A stretch of 64,000 bases of DNA. Origin: Molanna angustata (lineage: Eukaryota > Arthropoda > Insecta > Trichoptera > Molannidae). This document shows positions 1-11,813 of this stretch, in pieces. Within the stretch, counting starts at the first letter, position 1, and each line of letters starts with the position of its first letter. The stretch lies in assembly GCA_963576475.1 (NCBI GenBank), contig OY754964.1:47132861-47196860 (forward strand), read 5' to 3'. The translations under genes were made by a program, and so were the position numbers. The notes beneath the pieces are model-generated. The model was not told the DNA's origin and did no database searches. It saw only the letters and a program-made list of their open reading frames with translations.

Positions 1-404
1 ATAAAAAATAATTTAACAAACTCATTTCATGAAAATGCTGAAAATTTTCTATACAAAATTTGAATACTTTATAGAATGGCTTGTTAGTGAGGAGTTTAGC
101 GTTGACCACAACCCACTCGTTTCACTATGGATACAAAAATGTAATATACGGATTTTTTATCCCTAGATATGCATAAAATAAATAAATGATTTTTTAGTAT
201 AATAGGTAAGGTTACTCGGCCTGTAGTTATTATTATTATTTTATTGGTAAGTAAAAATATATTAATAATTTATAAATTTAGAATGGCAACGTCTATTTCA
301 AAATACAATAGATACAAGATAGGTACAAGAATAAACCTAATGTTAAATAAACTAAAATTAACGACAGTAAAGCAATACATTATATACAACCATATATTTT
401 TTTT

Positions 405-576
405 CTTTAAAATGAATATGTCCTTGTTAAACAAGTACATATATATCTTCCTACGTTCCCTAAAATAAGCAAATAAATGCTTGTGCTATAGGTGAACGAA
501 ATCGGTCGAGGCAGGATTCGAACTCGCGAACACTGGATTACTAGCCAGCGCGCTAACCGCTCTGCCATCGACCCAT
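405..576 (-). mobile_element. tRNA-derived SINE (family A)
   Basis: Read on the minus strand, it starts TGGGTCGATGGCAGAGCGG, with a Pol III A-box and the B-box GAGTTCGAATCC. The tRNA-like head resembles tRNA-Thr with an AGT anticodon loop. The body contains CTATAGCACAAGCATTT and ends near ACAAGGACATATTCATTT. Other copies: 3861-4031, 16408-16513 and 56352-56481. Confidence 0.8.
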
Positions 577-2109
577 CTAGTACAACACATTAACTTTTAT
601 TTACAAACTAAAAAATAATATGCTTCCAAAATATATGCAGAAAAAATATTTTATTCAATGCCAATGTTCACACTTACCATAAAAGAGGATGTCAGGATTT
701 TATGATTATAAAAACTAGATTAACAAGTACACAAAATAGTTTATACCATAAAGGTCTCAAAATGTAAACAAGAAACCAAAAACCTAGCTTTCTTGTTTGG
801 TAGGCTAGGTGCTGAATACATAGTTAAAAACTATTAATGTTCTCCATAGTTTTACATAATGTTTTTATAATTAATTGTCATACTCTTACCATAACCATAT
901 TTGTTTGTTCCAAAATAATTATTTTTATATTTTTTTTGTTTAAATTAGATGGATTAATTTATATATGTTTTTACGTCTAAATAAATTTTACTATTATTAT
1001 TATTATAAACATGCAATTTTCTTCAATAAAATTATGGTGAAATAATAGATATATTATGTACTTACTAATTTGGTTTAATAGATCTTGTATGAATACTTTA
1101 ACGAAATTAAATATAATCTAAAAAACATTTGGACATATATGAGATTATTACCTATACATATTATATGTATGTATAATAATCTCATCGCGTCGTTAACTTT
1201 GTATTTAAGAATCAATAAGCTTTAATGAACTATTTATGAATGATTTCACGAGTTATGATTAGTCCGATTGAATACACTTTAATGTTTCCGGAAAAAAATA
1301 TGGTAGAATGAATTAATAAAATTCTCCATTAATATAAACATCATTAGCTTCATACCGTTTAAGTAAATCAACTCCGGTGCAATAAAAACAAATTAAATAC
1401 ATATACGACTAAAGCGAATAAAATAGACTTAGTACAAACAGTTTTAAATTGATACGTTTACTTAAACTTGGCGCATAAATCGCGCATAAAAACCCGAAAG
1501 ATGAATAAAAACTTTTATTGTGTTAGGAAAACTTCTTCCGTACACACATTCAACAAAGAAATGGAGAACAGACAGCATTAAGGGAACATAAAGGGCCACT
1601 CCTATTTGGAAAAATAAGAATATACACAGATAGGTGGTTCCATTCTGCTCAATGCTTGCGTTATTTTGTATTTGCCGCTGCGGACTTATCTATAAAAGTC
1701 CCATTGTACAATTTAAGGTTTTCGTCTCAAAATTAAAGAAAGGAAAAGTCTTTGGCGCAATACAAACAAACCTAAAAGAGCTGCTTTTTTACACCAAAGT
1801 TTACCGTCTCAAAAATATTGTTTACATTGTAGTTCAATACTTTTATATTGGATTGAAAAACCTACCCTTAACCACCAATACGTTCACATTACAACCAAAT
1901 TTCTTTTGATAGATCCTATCAAATGCTTTTCAGTTTTTGTAAATTGGATTCCTTGATAAAATAATTCATCCTTTATATATGTATTGAGTGAAAAATAATC
2001 ATACAAAGTACATAAGTTTATAATATCGTGTAAAACCTTAATACTTTAAAATCATGTTCCGACGTGAAGAAAGGTTCGAAAAAGGCAAGAAATATAGTAA
2101 ACATTGCAC
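577..2109. other. Gene-free AT-rich stretch
   Basis: Apart from the short inverted repeat at 1138-1184, I see no supported feature. Short frames here have no protein-like composition. Confidence 0.6.
1138..1184. repeat. Short perfect-stem inverted repeat
   Basis: ATGAGATTATTAC at the left pairs with GTATAATAATCTCAT at the right around a (TATG)-rich loop. It could be a MITE core or a chance AT palindrome. Confidence 0.5.
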
Positions 2110-2350
2110 CAAGATTTATTACACATCTTCGTCCACCCGTCTGCACCCAGAGTTGAACATAGGTCTCCATGCCCTCCTCACTTTCCAGGTCACACCGCTT
2201 CTAAGTGCTCCCTGCCACTGCTTTGATGCAGTCCGACCACCGTGTCTGAGGACGTCCCACGCATTTTTCCCTGTCTCTGGGGGTGTAAAGGGGTGATGGC
2301 GAATAACACCCGAATGTCAACCTCACCTGCACGTGGTACCCCCTGCCGGA
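2110..2350 (-). repeat. GC-rich retroelement-like fragment
   Basis: CCACCCGTCTGCACCCAGAG and GAACATAGGTCTCCATGCCC resemble the 3' region of RTE-like elements common in insect genomes. No clean protein reading. It is GC-rich against AT-rich flanks. Confidence 0.35.
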
Positions 2351-2503
2351 TAACTAACTGAAAATTGGCGGTACAGCCATAACACCAGTATAAGTGGAAA
2401 TACCTGATACAAGGATAAATACCTGATACAAGAAAACCTATAAAAACCCATACCAACCCGTTTGGACAGCGTAGTATGATGATGTATTTAATAGTAGTTC
2501 AAC

Positions 2504-2522
2504 ACCCCCCCCCCCCCCCCCC
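2504..2522 (+). repeat. Poly(C) tract
   Basis: An uninterrupted C run of about 18-19 bp, 50 bp before the hAT remnant. Confidence 0.9.
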
Positions 2523-2565
2523 TTTCATATATTTTCAATAATGAAAAGTGTACACTTTTCATATA

Positions 2566-2885
2566 TTACAGATTTCATTAAAATGTGCCAAGATTTTTAT
2601 AATGAAACAACGTCGGATATTGTTAAGAGGTTTGATATTAGAGATCCTTTTTATTTCTAATATATCTGTTGTGAATCCTTTCAAAAGCTCAACATCAAAA
2701 GCTCAACAAATCAAAGTAAAATCACTGATGCCTGTGCTAAAAGGATTTTCAGTGTTTGAAAACTTTGTGCGAATACAAAAATTAATGACGAATGGCGAGT
2801 TCACGCTATGTTGGATTTCACTCTACATGGCCTTGATGGATATCATAAAGCGGAGAGTTATTGGGGTGAAATTTTAAGTGTAGGT
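2566..2885 (+). pseudogene. hAT transposase remnant
   Basis: From 2571 one frame reads DFIKMCQDFYNETTSDIVKR then FDIRDPFYF and a stop. This resembles the helical region before the hAT dimerisation domain (KCQEFY...IKKRF.F.DP). A second frame from 2781 reads INDEWRVHAMLDFTLHGLD, with the characteristic DEWR motif, and continues to YWGEIL. Frameshifts and a stop separate them. The N-terminal catalytic region is missing. Confidence 0.6.
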
Positions 2886-3596
2886 ATAATGTGTAATATT
2901 ATTGTTTTTTTTTATAAAACCTTGTATTTTTCCTGAACTTTAATTGTGTGGGGAATTGGGACTTTGCACTTCCTTAATTTGGGGAATTTGATCTAGATTT
3001 TTGGGGAATTTGGAAATTTGGCATTGGCAACGCTGCATATTACACATAGCTGATCCAATAACTTCAAGGCTATGAAAGCTATGCTCGTGGAATATGTACG
3101 TGGCAGATGACACACGAAAGTAGAATAAATTCTGTGGGAAATTTTTCTTAATATTGCATCATCAGAAAAATGCATGCCGCAAATACATATAAGCAAAACA
3201 TAATTTAACATGGATAAGTACGTAAAAAAAGTTGCGTAGACGGATAGATAAAAAGTAGGTATATTATTTTGCGGTCAATCTTAGTTAAAAGGCAGGCTGC
3301 GGAAACGGTATTAGTAAGATAAAGACGAACGTAACGAGAATCTCTAATTTCGCGCTCCAACCACCAAGTAAACACAGTTGAGAATAATGATCGAGAATCT
3401 AGTTTGATGAAAGCTTAAAAGATTATAAAACATCTGGACTTTTAATGAAATATAAATATAGATGCTTATTAGTGAAAACCATTCGACAAAAAAAAATACG
3501 TTTTCTTCTCTTAGGTTTGGTACAACTTAAAAACATTTTATGTAATTTTTTATTCATTTTCCTTTAAAAAAATGGAATGCTTCAAAAATAAAATTA
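2886..3596. other. Gene-free AT-rich stretch
   Basis: I see nothing identifiable between the hAT remnant and the hAT-like element. Confidence 0.6.
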
Positions 3597-3860
3597 CTCA
3601 TAAGTATAGACCTGAATTTTTCGCATTTGCGATAAACCCGACTTTATTCGCGAATTTCGCTTTTTTTTCGCAAATAACGCGAATTTTGACGTTTTTGGAA
3701 AATAACACCGATTTTTGTCATTTTTACAAAATAGAAGTTGTTGTGATTAAATAAAAATATCAAAGAATGAAAATAACCAATTGCTGTTTTAAATAGGAAT
3801 ATAAATATGATTTTTTTAATCTTTTTACAAATGTAGTCTACAATAAATGTGTTTGAAATA

Positions 3861-4031
3861 TGGGTCGATGGCAGAACGGTTAGCGCGCTGTGCTAGTAAT
3901 CCAGTGGTCGCGAGTTCGAATCCTGCCTCGACCGATTTCGTTCACCTATAGCACAAGCATTTATGCTTATTTTAGGGTACGTAGGAAGATGTATAGTACT
4001 TGTTTAACAAGGACATATTCATTTAAAAAAA
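3861..4031 (+). mobile_element. tRNA-derived SINE (family A)
   Basis: Sense copy of the SINE at 405-576, close to identical over about 165 bp. It has the head TGGGTCGATGGCAGAACGG, B-box GAGTTCGAATCC, body CACCTATAGCACAAGCATTT and an A-rich 3' end. It sits inside the hAT-like element 3605-4347. Confidence 0.8.
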
Positions 4032-4179
4032 AGGCTGAGGATTTAGGATGACAACGTTCTATTTGTTTGTAATTATTCAAACAATTTAATTTTAATAATA
4101 TAATGCAAATAGAACTTGCAATTCTAAATTTTGTGTTGTTTTTTTTTAATTTACACTTCTTTTTAGAAAATAACATCGC

Positions 4180-4330
4180 TTTCCTTAAAATAACATCACT
4201 TTACTTAAAAAAAATAACATCGGTTTCCTAAAAATAACACCGCTATCTTAAAAAAATAACACCGCTTTTCTAAAAAAATAACACCGCTTTTCTAAAAAAA
4301 TAACACCGGTTTTCTTAAAAAATAACACCA
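4180..4330. repeat. Short tandem repeat of about 20 bp inside the hAT-like element
   Basis: Degenerate units of the type TAAAAAAATAACACCGCTTT are repeated about seven times. A single related AAAATAACACCGATTTTTG copy lies near the left end at about 3700. This is subterminal repetition of the kind often found in hAT elements. Confidence 0.7.
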
Positions 4331-4535
4331 ATAAATTCAGGTCTCTACTCATAAGTAACTATAGCGCAATAAATCTTGGTTTAGAATACAACATAATATG
4401 GAAATAAGTTAAGATTCGTATTGTGGCGAAAACGAATATTAATCTACACTATTGTATTACTGAAACCGATAATCCATAATACTTTGTGATCTATTTCATC
4501 TATTATTTCTCTAAGTGAATCGATCGAAATTAAAG

Positions 4536-4699
4536 CAGCCCCCCTAGACAACGTGTCATTTAACTCGAGAAAAGATACAAGAAAAGATAACTCAATGTAT
4601 GGAAGTGATAGTTGTCACGTGACTGGCAACTGTCACTTCCATACATTGAGTGATATCTTTTCTTGAGCTAAATGACACGTTGTCTAGGGGGGCAGGCTG
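4536..4699. mobile_element. Palindromic MITE, 164 bp
   Basis: Left end CAGCCCCCCTAGACAACGTG; the right end read inward is CAGCCTGCCCCCCTAGACAA. Nearly the whole element is an inverted repeat, with CACTTCCATACATTGAGT near the centre. No clear target duplication. Confidence 0.75.
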
Positions 4700-5152
4700 G
4701 ATACACAGCGACGGCGCAAGAAACTTAGTAAACTACGCACTTGTGTTTTTTTTTGAATGGCTGACTATGTAAAGATCACAATTGAACTTCGATACACAAA
4801 TAAATATATTTTCAACTCATGCTTAATTAGCGTATTAATTTCAAATATAAATTAAACGTGGACACAATTGATATGTTTCCCGCACGCGGCACGTTGTAAT
4901 ACAATAAGATGAAGGACGACAATAGCGCCCCATCAGATATTGAATAGCACTTAAATCCTTGGAGGGGTCGTGAGAGTCTTGGCTGTTGTGACAGACAGAC
5001 ACTACACTGACCTCGTCATAAATCAACCCGGCCTTTCAAAGTGTTACTCAATAAAAATTATGTCAAATAATATCATTCATCACGACCGAGGGAGAGAAAT
5101 TTTCCACACGAGCCTCAAACGAACGAAAAAAAAGGAAGGTCATAAAAAAGAA

Positions 5153-6005
5153 AATATGGATGATAGAAACGTTTCAATAAGCACCATATACATAGTATGT
5201 ATGTACTGCCAAGTCTCATCCATGATTCATCGGTAAAAATATGGATGATAGAAACGTTTCAATAAGCACCATATACATAGTATGTATTTACTGCCAAGTC
5301 TCATCCATGATTCATCGGTAAAAATATGGATGATAGAAACGTTTCAATAAGCACCATATACATAGTATGTATGTACTGCCAAGTCTCATCCATGATTCAT
5401 CGGTAAAAATATGGATGATAGAAACGTTTCAATAAGCACCATATACATAGTATGTATGTACTGCCAAGTCTCATCCATGATTCATCGGTAAAAATATGGA
5501 TGATAGAAACGTTTCAATAAGCACCATATACAAAGTATGTATGTACTGCCAAGTCTCATCCATAATTCATCGGTAAAAATATGGATGATAGAAACGTTTC
5601 AATAAGCACCATATACATAGTATGTATGTACTGCCAAGTCTCATCCATGATTCATCGGTAAAAATATGGATGATAGAAACGTTTCAATAAGCACCATATA
5701 CATAGTATGTATGTACTGCCAAGTCTCATCCATGATTCATCGGTAAAAATATGGATGATAGAAACGTTTCAATAAGCACCATATACATAGTATGTATGTA
5801 CTGCCAAGTCTCATCCATGATTCATCGGTAAAAATATGGATGATAGAAACGTTTCAATAAGCACCATATACATAGTATGTATGTACTGCCAAGTCTCATC
5901 CATGATTCATCGGTAAAAATATGGATGATAGAAACGTTTCAATAAGCACCATATACATAGTATGTATGTACTGCCAAGTCTCATCCATGATTCATCGGTA
6001 AAAAA
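5153..6005 (+). repeat. 85-bp tandem array, 10 copies
   Basis: The units begin ATATGGATGATAGAAACG and end CATGATTCATCGGTAAAA; copies start at 5156 and every 85 bp to 5921. They differ at only a few positions (such as TATGTATTTA in copy 2 and a CAAAGTATG variant in copy 5). Each unit carries the dyad ATGGATGA/TCATCCAT and the palindrome GAAACGTTTC. Confidence 0.95.
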
Positions 6006-6030
6006 AGTTTTGTACATTTCTATCCAATCC

Positions 6031-6099
6031 ACACGTAATTTATCGTTTACACGTAATTTATCGTTTACACGTAATTTATCGTTTACACGTAATTTATCG
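6031..6099 (+). repeat. 18-bp tandem array, 4 copies
   Basis: ACACGTAATTTATCGTTT is repeated four times, the last copy partial. It starts 25 bp after the 85-bp array. Confidence 0.9.
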
Positions 6100-6394
6100 C
6101 ACAATCCAACATGTATTAAACACAATGTATTTAATACATTAAATAATTAATTATTGATTACATTATTTTTTACCTAATGTATTTCGCAGTGCAATGTGTT
6201 TAAAATCAGGATGTATAATCTCAGATGTCCATGGTTCTATTTACTAGTCGAACATATTATGATATAGAAAATCTACTATTTGTCGTATTTCTCCTTCATA
6301 TACCTCTTCTATTACATATATCCAATCAATAAGACAGCGACTTGTCCATAACATTCGCACGTATTGGAATTTCAAAAAAAAAGAATGAAAAATT

Positions 6395-6980
6395 ATCGCT
6401 GCACTGATTATTTAATTTTCGGAAGAAACAAAAGAAAACTGAAATTTTCTCACCGCGCGGATTTATTTAATTTATCGAAATAAACAAAAGAAAACTGAAA
6501 GTTGCTCACTGCGCGGATTTAATTTATCGAAATAAACAAAAGAAAACTGAAATTTTCTCACCACGCGGATTTATTTAATTTATCGAAATAAACAAAAGAA
6601 AACTGATACTTTCTCACTGTGCGGATTTATTTAATCTATCGAAAAAAACAAAAGAAAACTAAAATTTTCTCACTGCGCGGATTTATTTAATTTAGCGAAA
6701 TAAAAGAAAACTGAAATTTTGTCACTACACGGATTTTATTAATTTATCGAAATAAACAAAAGAAAACTGAAATTCGCTCACTGCGCGGATTTAGTTTATC
6801 GAAATAAACAAAAGAAAACTGAAAATTAATTGCTCTGTGGAATTTTTTGATTAAGTTTATCATTACTCTCTGTGCGGATTTATCGAAATAAACAAATTAA
6901 AACTGATTTTTTCTCGCTGCGCGGATTTTTATTTGGATTGGGGATAACCAATGGAAAATTAATATTCTTTTCATTGCGCG
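6395..6980 (+). repeat. Degenerate minisatellite of about 55-63 bp, about 9 copies
   Basis: The recurring core is CTGCGCGGATTTATTTAATT followed by ATCGAAATAAACAAAAGAAA and ACTGAAATTTTCTCAC. Units vary by substitutions and small deletions, with more divergence towards the right end. It is older than the neighbouring 85-bp array. Confidence 0.85.
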
Positions 6981-8130
6981 GCAATCTTTTTTAATTGGCA
7001 TTTTTTTACAAAATGAATTGTATATTAAATAATAAAAATACAAGTATTTTATTTCACTATTGAGATTTCTGATGAAGATGAGGGATGAGGCCCGCCGTTT
7101 AAATTGAATTTCTGAATCTGACTCTTTGCCCCAAAATGTTTACCCAACCCTGCTCTAACCATTGTCAAAATTTGTAAAACTTGCACATTATCTTGCGAGG
7201 CATATGATACGTACACAAACTAGCACTTGCAAATATTTCTCAAATATAATCTATCGAATGTATTTTAAAGAGGACATGATTGTTTGGTTTTCCTTATTTT
7301 AATCTCTTATTTATTGTTTCGAAAAAAATCGCCTCAATCGCAGGTTAAAACCGTAAGAAACACTTTAATAACATAAAAAGATTTTAATAATAATTTCATT
7401 TTTAATTCTGAAAAGTAGGTACATACATAAGTGCATAATTTAAAAAAAATAAAAAATGAATTTGGTGTAGAATTGACGAAGGATGAAAATTGGGTATATA
7501 CTTATATTTTTTTAAGGAAGTTAACAATGTGATATAAATTTCAATGGCTTTTGAAATATAATTACCTACTTAGATTAATATTTCTTGTAAATATTTCAAG
7601 ATCATTCTTTATAACAGCTTACAATGATTTAGTAATTAATGTTATGTAACTAATCTACCACCTCGGAACAGACCTGGCCTAGTGAGGTGGTCCAAACCAA
7701 CTCAATTTATTTGTTATGTTGCTTATATAAAATAATGTATTTTTTTGGTACGATGTGTAACAAAAAAATAAAAATTTAAGATGAAAATTTAGAGCTGGTG
7801 TATTTTCAAAATGGAAGTTTAAGGATAGTTTTGTTATTGAAGAAAAAAAAAACTTGAATACCTATTATTACCGATGCAAGATGTATTGTGGATCATAGAA
7901 AAGAGATATTGTGTGGATAAAAGCATAGAAAAGAGATACTTTGATAAAAGTGACATTTCATTGCACATGCGCACTGCTTGTTTAGCATTCATATTACGCG
8001 CGGGATAGCCTCTTAACGCAACACGTGTCAATTATCATTTTTTCCGTACACTGAATTTTTCAACTTAACTACAATATCCCGAACTGCTGTGAATATAACT
8101 TATATGCATCCAATTAGATGTGAACTAAAC
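6981..8130. other. Gene-free AT-rich stretch
   Basis: No gene or clear repeat. A short imperfect inverted repeat (CCACCTCGGAACAG and TAGTGAGGTGG) lies at about 7660-7692. Confidence 0.55.
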
Positions 8131-8310
8131 TAAATTAGGAACGCTTTGACCATTGATTAAACTAAAATGTGGTTATAGAATAATGCGTGACATTCTTGGA
8201 GTAAGAACGTTCCTATTTCGGCGTTATAGAATATCAACTAAGTGGAATAGACGCCTACCATTAAAGCCGGAACATTCTGAAAAGGTTAAAGAATCGGACG
8301 TACTGTAAGG
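8131..8310 (+). repeat. Half copy of the 11424-11813 MITE
   Basis: AACTAAATTAGGAACGC, TTTCGGCGTTATAGAATATC, AAGTGGAATAGACG and GCCGGAACATTCTGAAAAGG follow the same order as the left arm of that palindrome. The matching right arm is absent. Confidence 0.65.
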
Positions 8311-8689
8311 TTGGATTTTATCCAAGCGTTAAAAATTTAAGCATTTTTTTTTTTAGATTTGGAAATGATCCAAATTCATTGAAATATATGAGTATTAGTC
8401 GAGATTTAACTTCAAGCCAGTATATCGTTTCGTTTACAATTATTGTCTTAATGTATCATCGTGAAACGACATAAAAAATGCTGAGCTAGGAATCTCGCCA
8501 AAAGTATTTCAATGGCGTTAATCTGGTGAAATGTTTTGAGTATCAGCGCAATACTGACTTGACCAGAGATGATCTAGCATTTGAAGCCCATTGACATATT
8601 ATTACAATAGATACACAACATGTCCAGTGGCGCAGCTACTTTATAACAGGGTCATGCAAAGCAATATGAAAAAATAATTCTTCTTTTTC

Positions 8690-8740
8690 TTCCTTCAGCC
8701 ATCTCTCCACTGCTGGATGTATACCTCTTCTAAATAATTA
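8690..8740 (+). repeat. RTE-type 3' region fragment
   Basis: CAGCCATCTCTCCACTGCTG followed by GATGTATACCTCTTC is close to a very common insect RTE-related word (CCACTGCTGGACATAGGCCT). It is too short to assign further. Confidence 0.4.
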
Positions 8741-9328
8741 CACTCGTCTTATTTTGGGTTTTTTGGACCCACCTTTTTTCAATTTATAAAAAATAATAAT
8801 CAATCTAAAAATTCAAACACAAATTAGATAATATTTTCACAAAGCACTCTTTTCAGGGTAAATTGCCTAATACAAAAAAAGATAATATTTCAAAACTAGA
8901 TCTTAAAAAATAATTGTTGGTAATTTCACAAATATCAAAGCAAGAAAGATGAGATTTTGAAAATGGGAACCTTGTTATAATTAAGTAATTTTCTATTGTG
9001 AAAATTTAAACTTTATACAATATTTGAACCGCATGAGTTTAGTTGAACTTGATTTTGAGCTTTATTTCATACGACAGCACCGAATTTAATTTTGTTAAGT
9101 TCTCATGTCATATGTTAAAAAAAAGCTTTCGATATTATTTTAAACGTATCATAACTACTTCAAAAATGTAAAATGTCAAGTTAAACCAGTGTAAACTACC
9201 CCCTTCGCCGCGCCGGTTCAATTTGACATTTGAGTTGAATCACGGCTCAACTCTTGATAGGTACATGTTTATAAAAAGGAAAAGTGATCAAATTGGGGTT
9301 CAACCGTAGTTCAATATTTGAACCACGT

Positions 9329-10886
9329 TTATAATTAATACTGTTAAAGATTATCTGCAACACCTTGTTTATTTACTATCTAGATAAAACATGTATCACC
9401 ACACACGCAATATAACCACAAATACTACTCATACTTTTCTTATAATTAATACTGTTAAAGATTATCTGCAACACCTTGTTTATTTACTATCTAGATAAAA
9501 CATGTATCACCACACACGCAATATAACCACAAATACTACTCATACTTTTCTTATAATTAATACTGTTAAAGATTATCTGCAACACCTTGTTTATTTACTA
9601 TCTAGATAAAACATGTATCACCACACACGCAATATAACCACAAATACTACTCATACTTTTCTTATAATTAATACTGTTAAAGATTATCTGCAACACCTTG
9701 TTTATTTACTATCTAGATAAAACATGTATCACCACACACGCAATATAACCACAAATACTACTCATACTTTTCTTATAATTAATACTGTTAAAGATTATCT
9801 GCAACACCTTGTTTATTTACTATCTAGATAAAACATGTATCACCACACACGCAATATAACCACAAATACTACTCATACTTTTCTTATAATTAATACTGTT
9901 AAAGATTATCTGCAACACCTTGTTTATTTACTATCTAGATAAAACATGTATCACCACACACGCAATATAACCACAAATACTACTCATACTTTTCTTATAA
10001 TTAATACTGTTAAAGATTATCTGCAACACCTTGTTTATTTACTATCTAGATAAAACATGTATCACCACACACGCAATATAACCACAAATACTACTCATAC
10101 TTTTCTTATAATTAATACTGTTAAAGATTATCTGCAACACCTTGTTTATTTACTATCTAGATAAAACATGTATCACCACACACGCAATATAACCACAAAT
10201 ACTACTCATACTTTTCTTATAATTAATACTGTTAAAGATTATCTGCAACACCTTGTTTATTTACTATCTAGATAAAACATGTATCACCACACACGCAATA
10301 TAACCACAAATACTACTCATACTTTTCTTATAATTAATACTGTTAAAGATTATCTGCAACACCTTGTTTATTTACTATCTAGATAAAACATGTATCACCA
10401 CACACGCAATATAACCACAAATACTACTCATACTTTTCTTATAATTAATACTGTTAAAGATTATCTGCAACACCTTGTTTATTTACTATCTAGATAAAAC
10501 ATGTATCACCACACACGCAATATAACCACAAATACTACTCATACTTTTCTTATAATTAATACTGTTAAAGATTATCTGCAACACCTTGTTTATTTACTAT
10601 CTAGATAAAACATGTATCACCACACACGCAATATAACCACAAATACTACTCATACTTTTCTTATAATTAATACTGTTAAAGATTATCTGCAACACCTTGT
10701 TTATTTACTATCTAGATAAAACATGTATCACCACACACGCAATATAACCACAAATACTACTCATACTTTTCTTATAATTAATACTGTTAAAGATTATCTG
10801 CAACACCTTGTTTATTTACTATCTAGATAAAACATGTATCACCACACACGCAATATAACCACAAATACTACTCATACTTTTCTTAT
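9329..10886 (+). repeat. 111-bp tandem array, 14 near-identical copies
   Basis: Each unit begins TTATAATTAATACTGTTAAA, contains ATCTGCAACACCTTGTTTAT and ACATGTATCACCACACACGC, and ends ACTACTCATACTTTTC. Copies start at 9329, 9440 and so on to 10772, and look identical by eye. No coding potential is seen. Confidence 0.95.
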
Positions 10887-11113
10887 CACATTCACATACC
10901 TACGTTTAATCCATAATTCATTAGAACGTAAAATAAACTCAAATATTAACTATTTAAGATTAATGAGATAACAATAAACGAACCCGAAGAGTTATGAAAC
11001 CTAGAGATCTTCAACCTCATACTTAATCCAGTAATTTATCTTGAATAATTATTTTAACGCCCCAGCCCTGAGACCTACTGTTTTTATTGAAATTGAACAA
11101 CAAGACATTATGT

Positions 11114-11156
11114 GATGATGTTTATTATAATACTTAATTATAATAAACATCATCAT
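11114..11156. repeat. Short inverted repeat
   Basis: TGATGATGTTTATTATAA pairs with TTATAATAAACATCATCA around TACTTAA. There are no other marks of a mobile element. Confidence 0.55.
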
Positions 11157-11423
11157 AATAAAGAAAGCTTTATTTGAACGAAAAACCATCATATTGGCCG
11201 ACCATAAATTAACGAAACTAAAATTAATACATAAAACCGTAAGAGGCGGGTAATAGAAAATACAACAGGCAACAATAACATCTCACATAGTTCAGCAATT
11301 AGGTTCACCACCCATTCTGAATGTAGTGACTTTTTAGGTAAGACGAGAATACTGTGTGGGTGTATACGTCGTGCATTATTTTACAGAGTAATGTACACCC
11401 GCACAATTGACGCTGGTTACCCC

Positions 11424-11813
11424 ACATTACTCCCTATTCAGTAACTATTGTAACTAAAATAGGAACATAAGTACTAAAATTGTAGATTTTAGATTTACGG
11501 TCTTATTTCGGCGTTATAAAATATCAACATGGACTAAATGGAATAGGAACGTACCTATATTGGCCGGAACGTTCTTAAAAAGTTACTGAATTAAACGTAT
11601 TTTGAATAATTATGAAAATTAAATTTCATAATTATTCATAATACGTCTGATTCAGTAACTTTTTAAGAATGTTCCGGCCAAAATAGGTACGTTCTTATTC
11701 CATTTAGTCCAAGTTGATATTTTATAACGATGAAATAAGACCGTAAATCTACAATTTTAGAACGTTCCTATTTTAGTTACAATAGTTACTGAATATGGGG
11801 TATTGTGGGATTT
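11424..11813. mobile_element. Palindromic MITE, 390 bp
   Basis: Near-perfect inverted repeat centred at about 11619. The left half runs CCCCACATTACTCCCTATTC, GTAACTAAAATAGGAAC, GTCTTATTTCGGCGTTATAA and GGCCGGAACGTTCTTAAAA; the right half is its reverse complement with scattered differences. No coding potential. A diverged half copy is at 8131-8310. Confidence 0.8.

Larger units (their letters stand above)
3605..4347. mobile_element. hAT-like non-autonomous element carrying a SINE
   Basis: The left end reads TATAGACCTGAATTT; the right end read inward is TAGAGACCTGAATTT. CTCATAAG lies on both sides (3597-3604 and 4348-4355), an 8-bp duplication. Inside are GC-poor CGCGAATTTCGC-like repeats, a full SINE (3861-4031) and a run of about 20-bp units containing AAAATAACACCG (about 4180-4330). 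No ORF is present. Confidence 0.7.

Noticed and set aside
490..576. tRNA gene on the minus strand
   Set aside because: The A- and B-boxes are good, but the same head with the same non-tRNA body occurs at 3861 and in two degraded copies, and stems are imperfect. This is a SINE.
1634..1909. 91-codon frame as a gene
   Set aside because: Composition follows the AT-rich background, with no domain and no gene context.
5153..6005. Hammerhead ribozyme in the 85-bp satellite
   Set aside because: GGATGATAGAAACG resembles the CUGAUGA and GAAAC boxes, but there is no stem II between them and the first base is wrong.
9329..10886. CRISPR array
   Set aside because: The unit is a continuous 111-bp tandem repeat with no variable spacers, in a eukaryotic genome.
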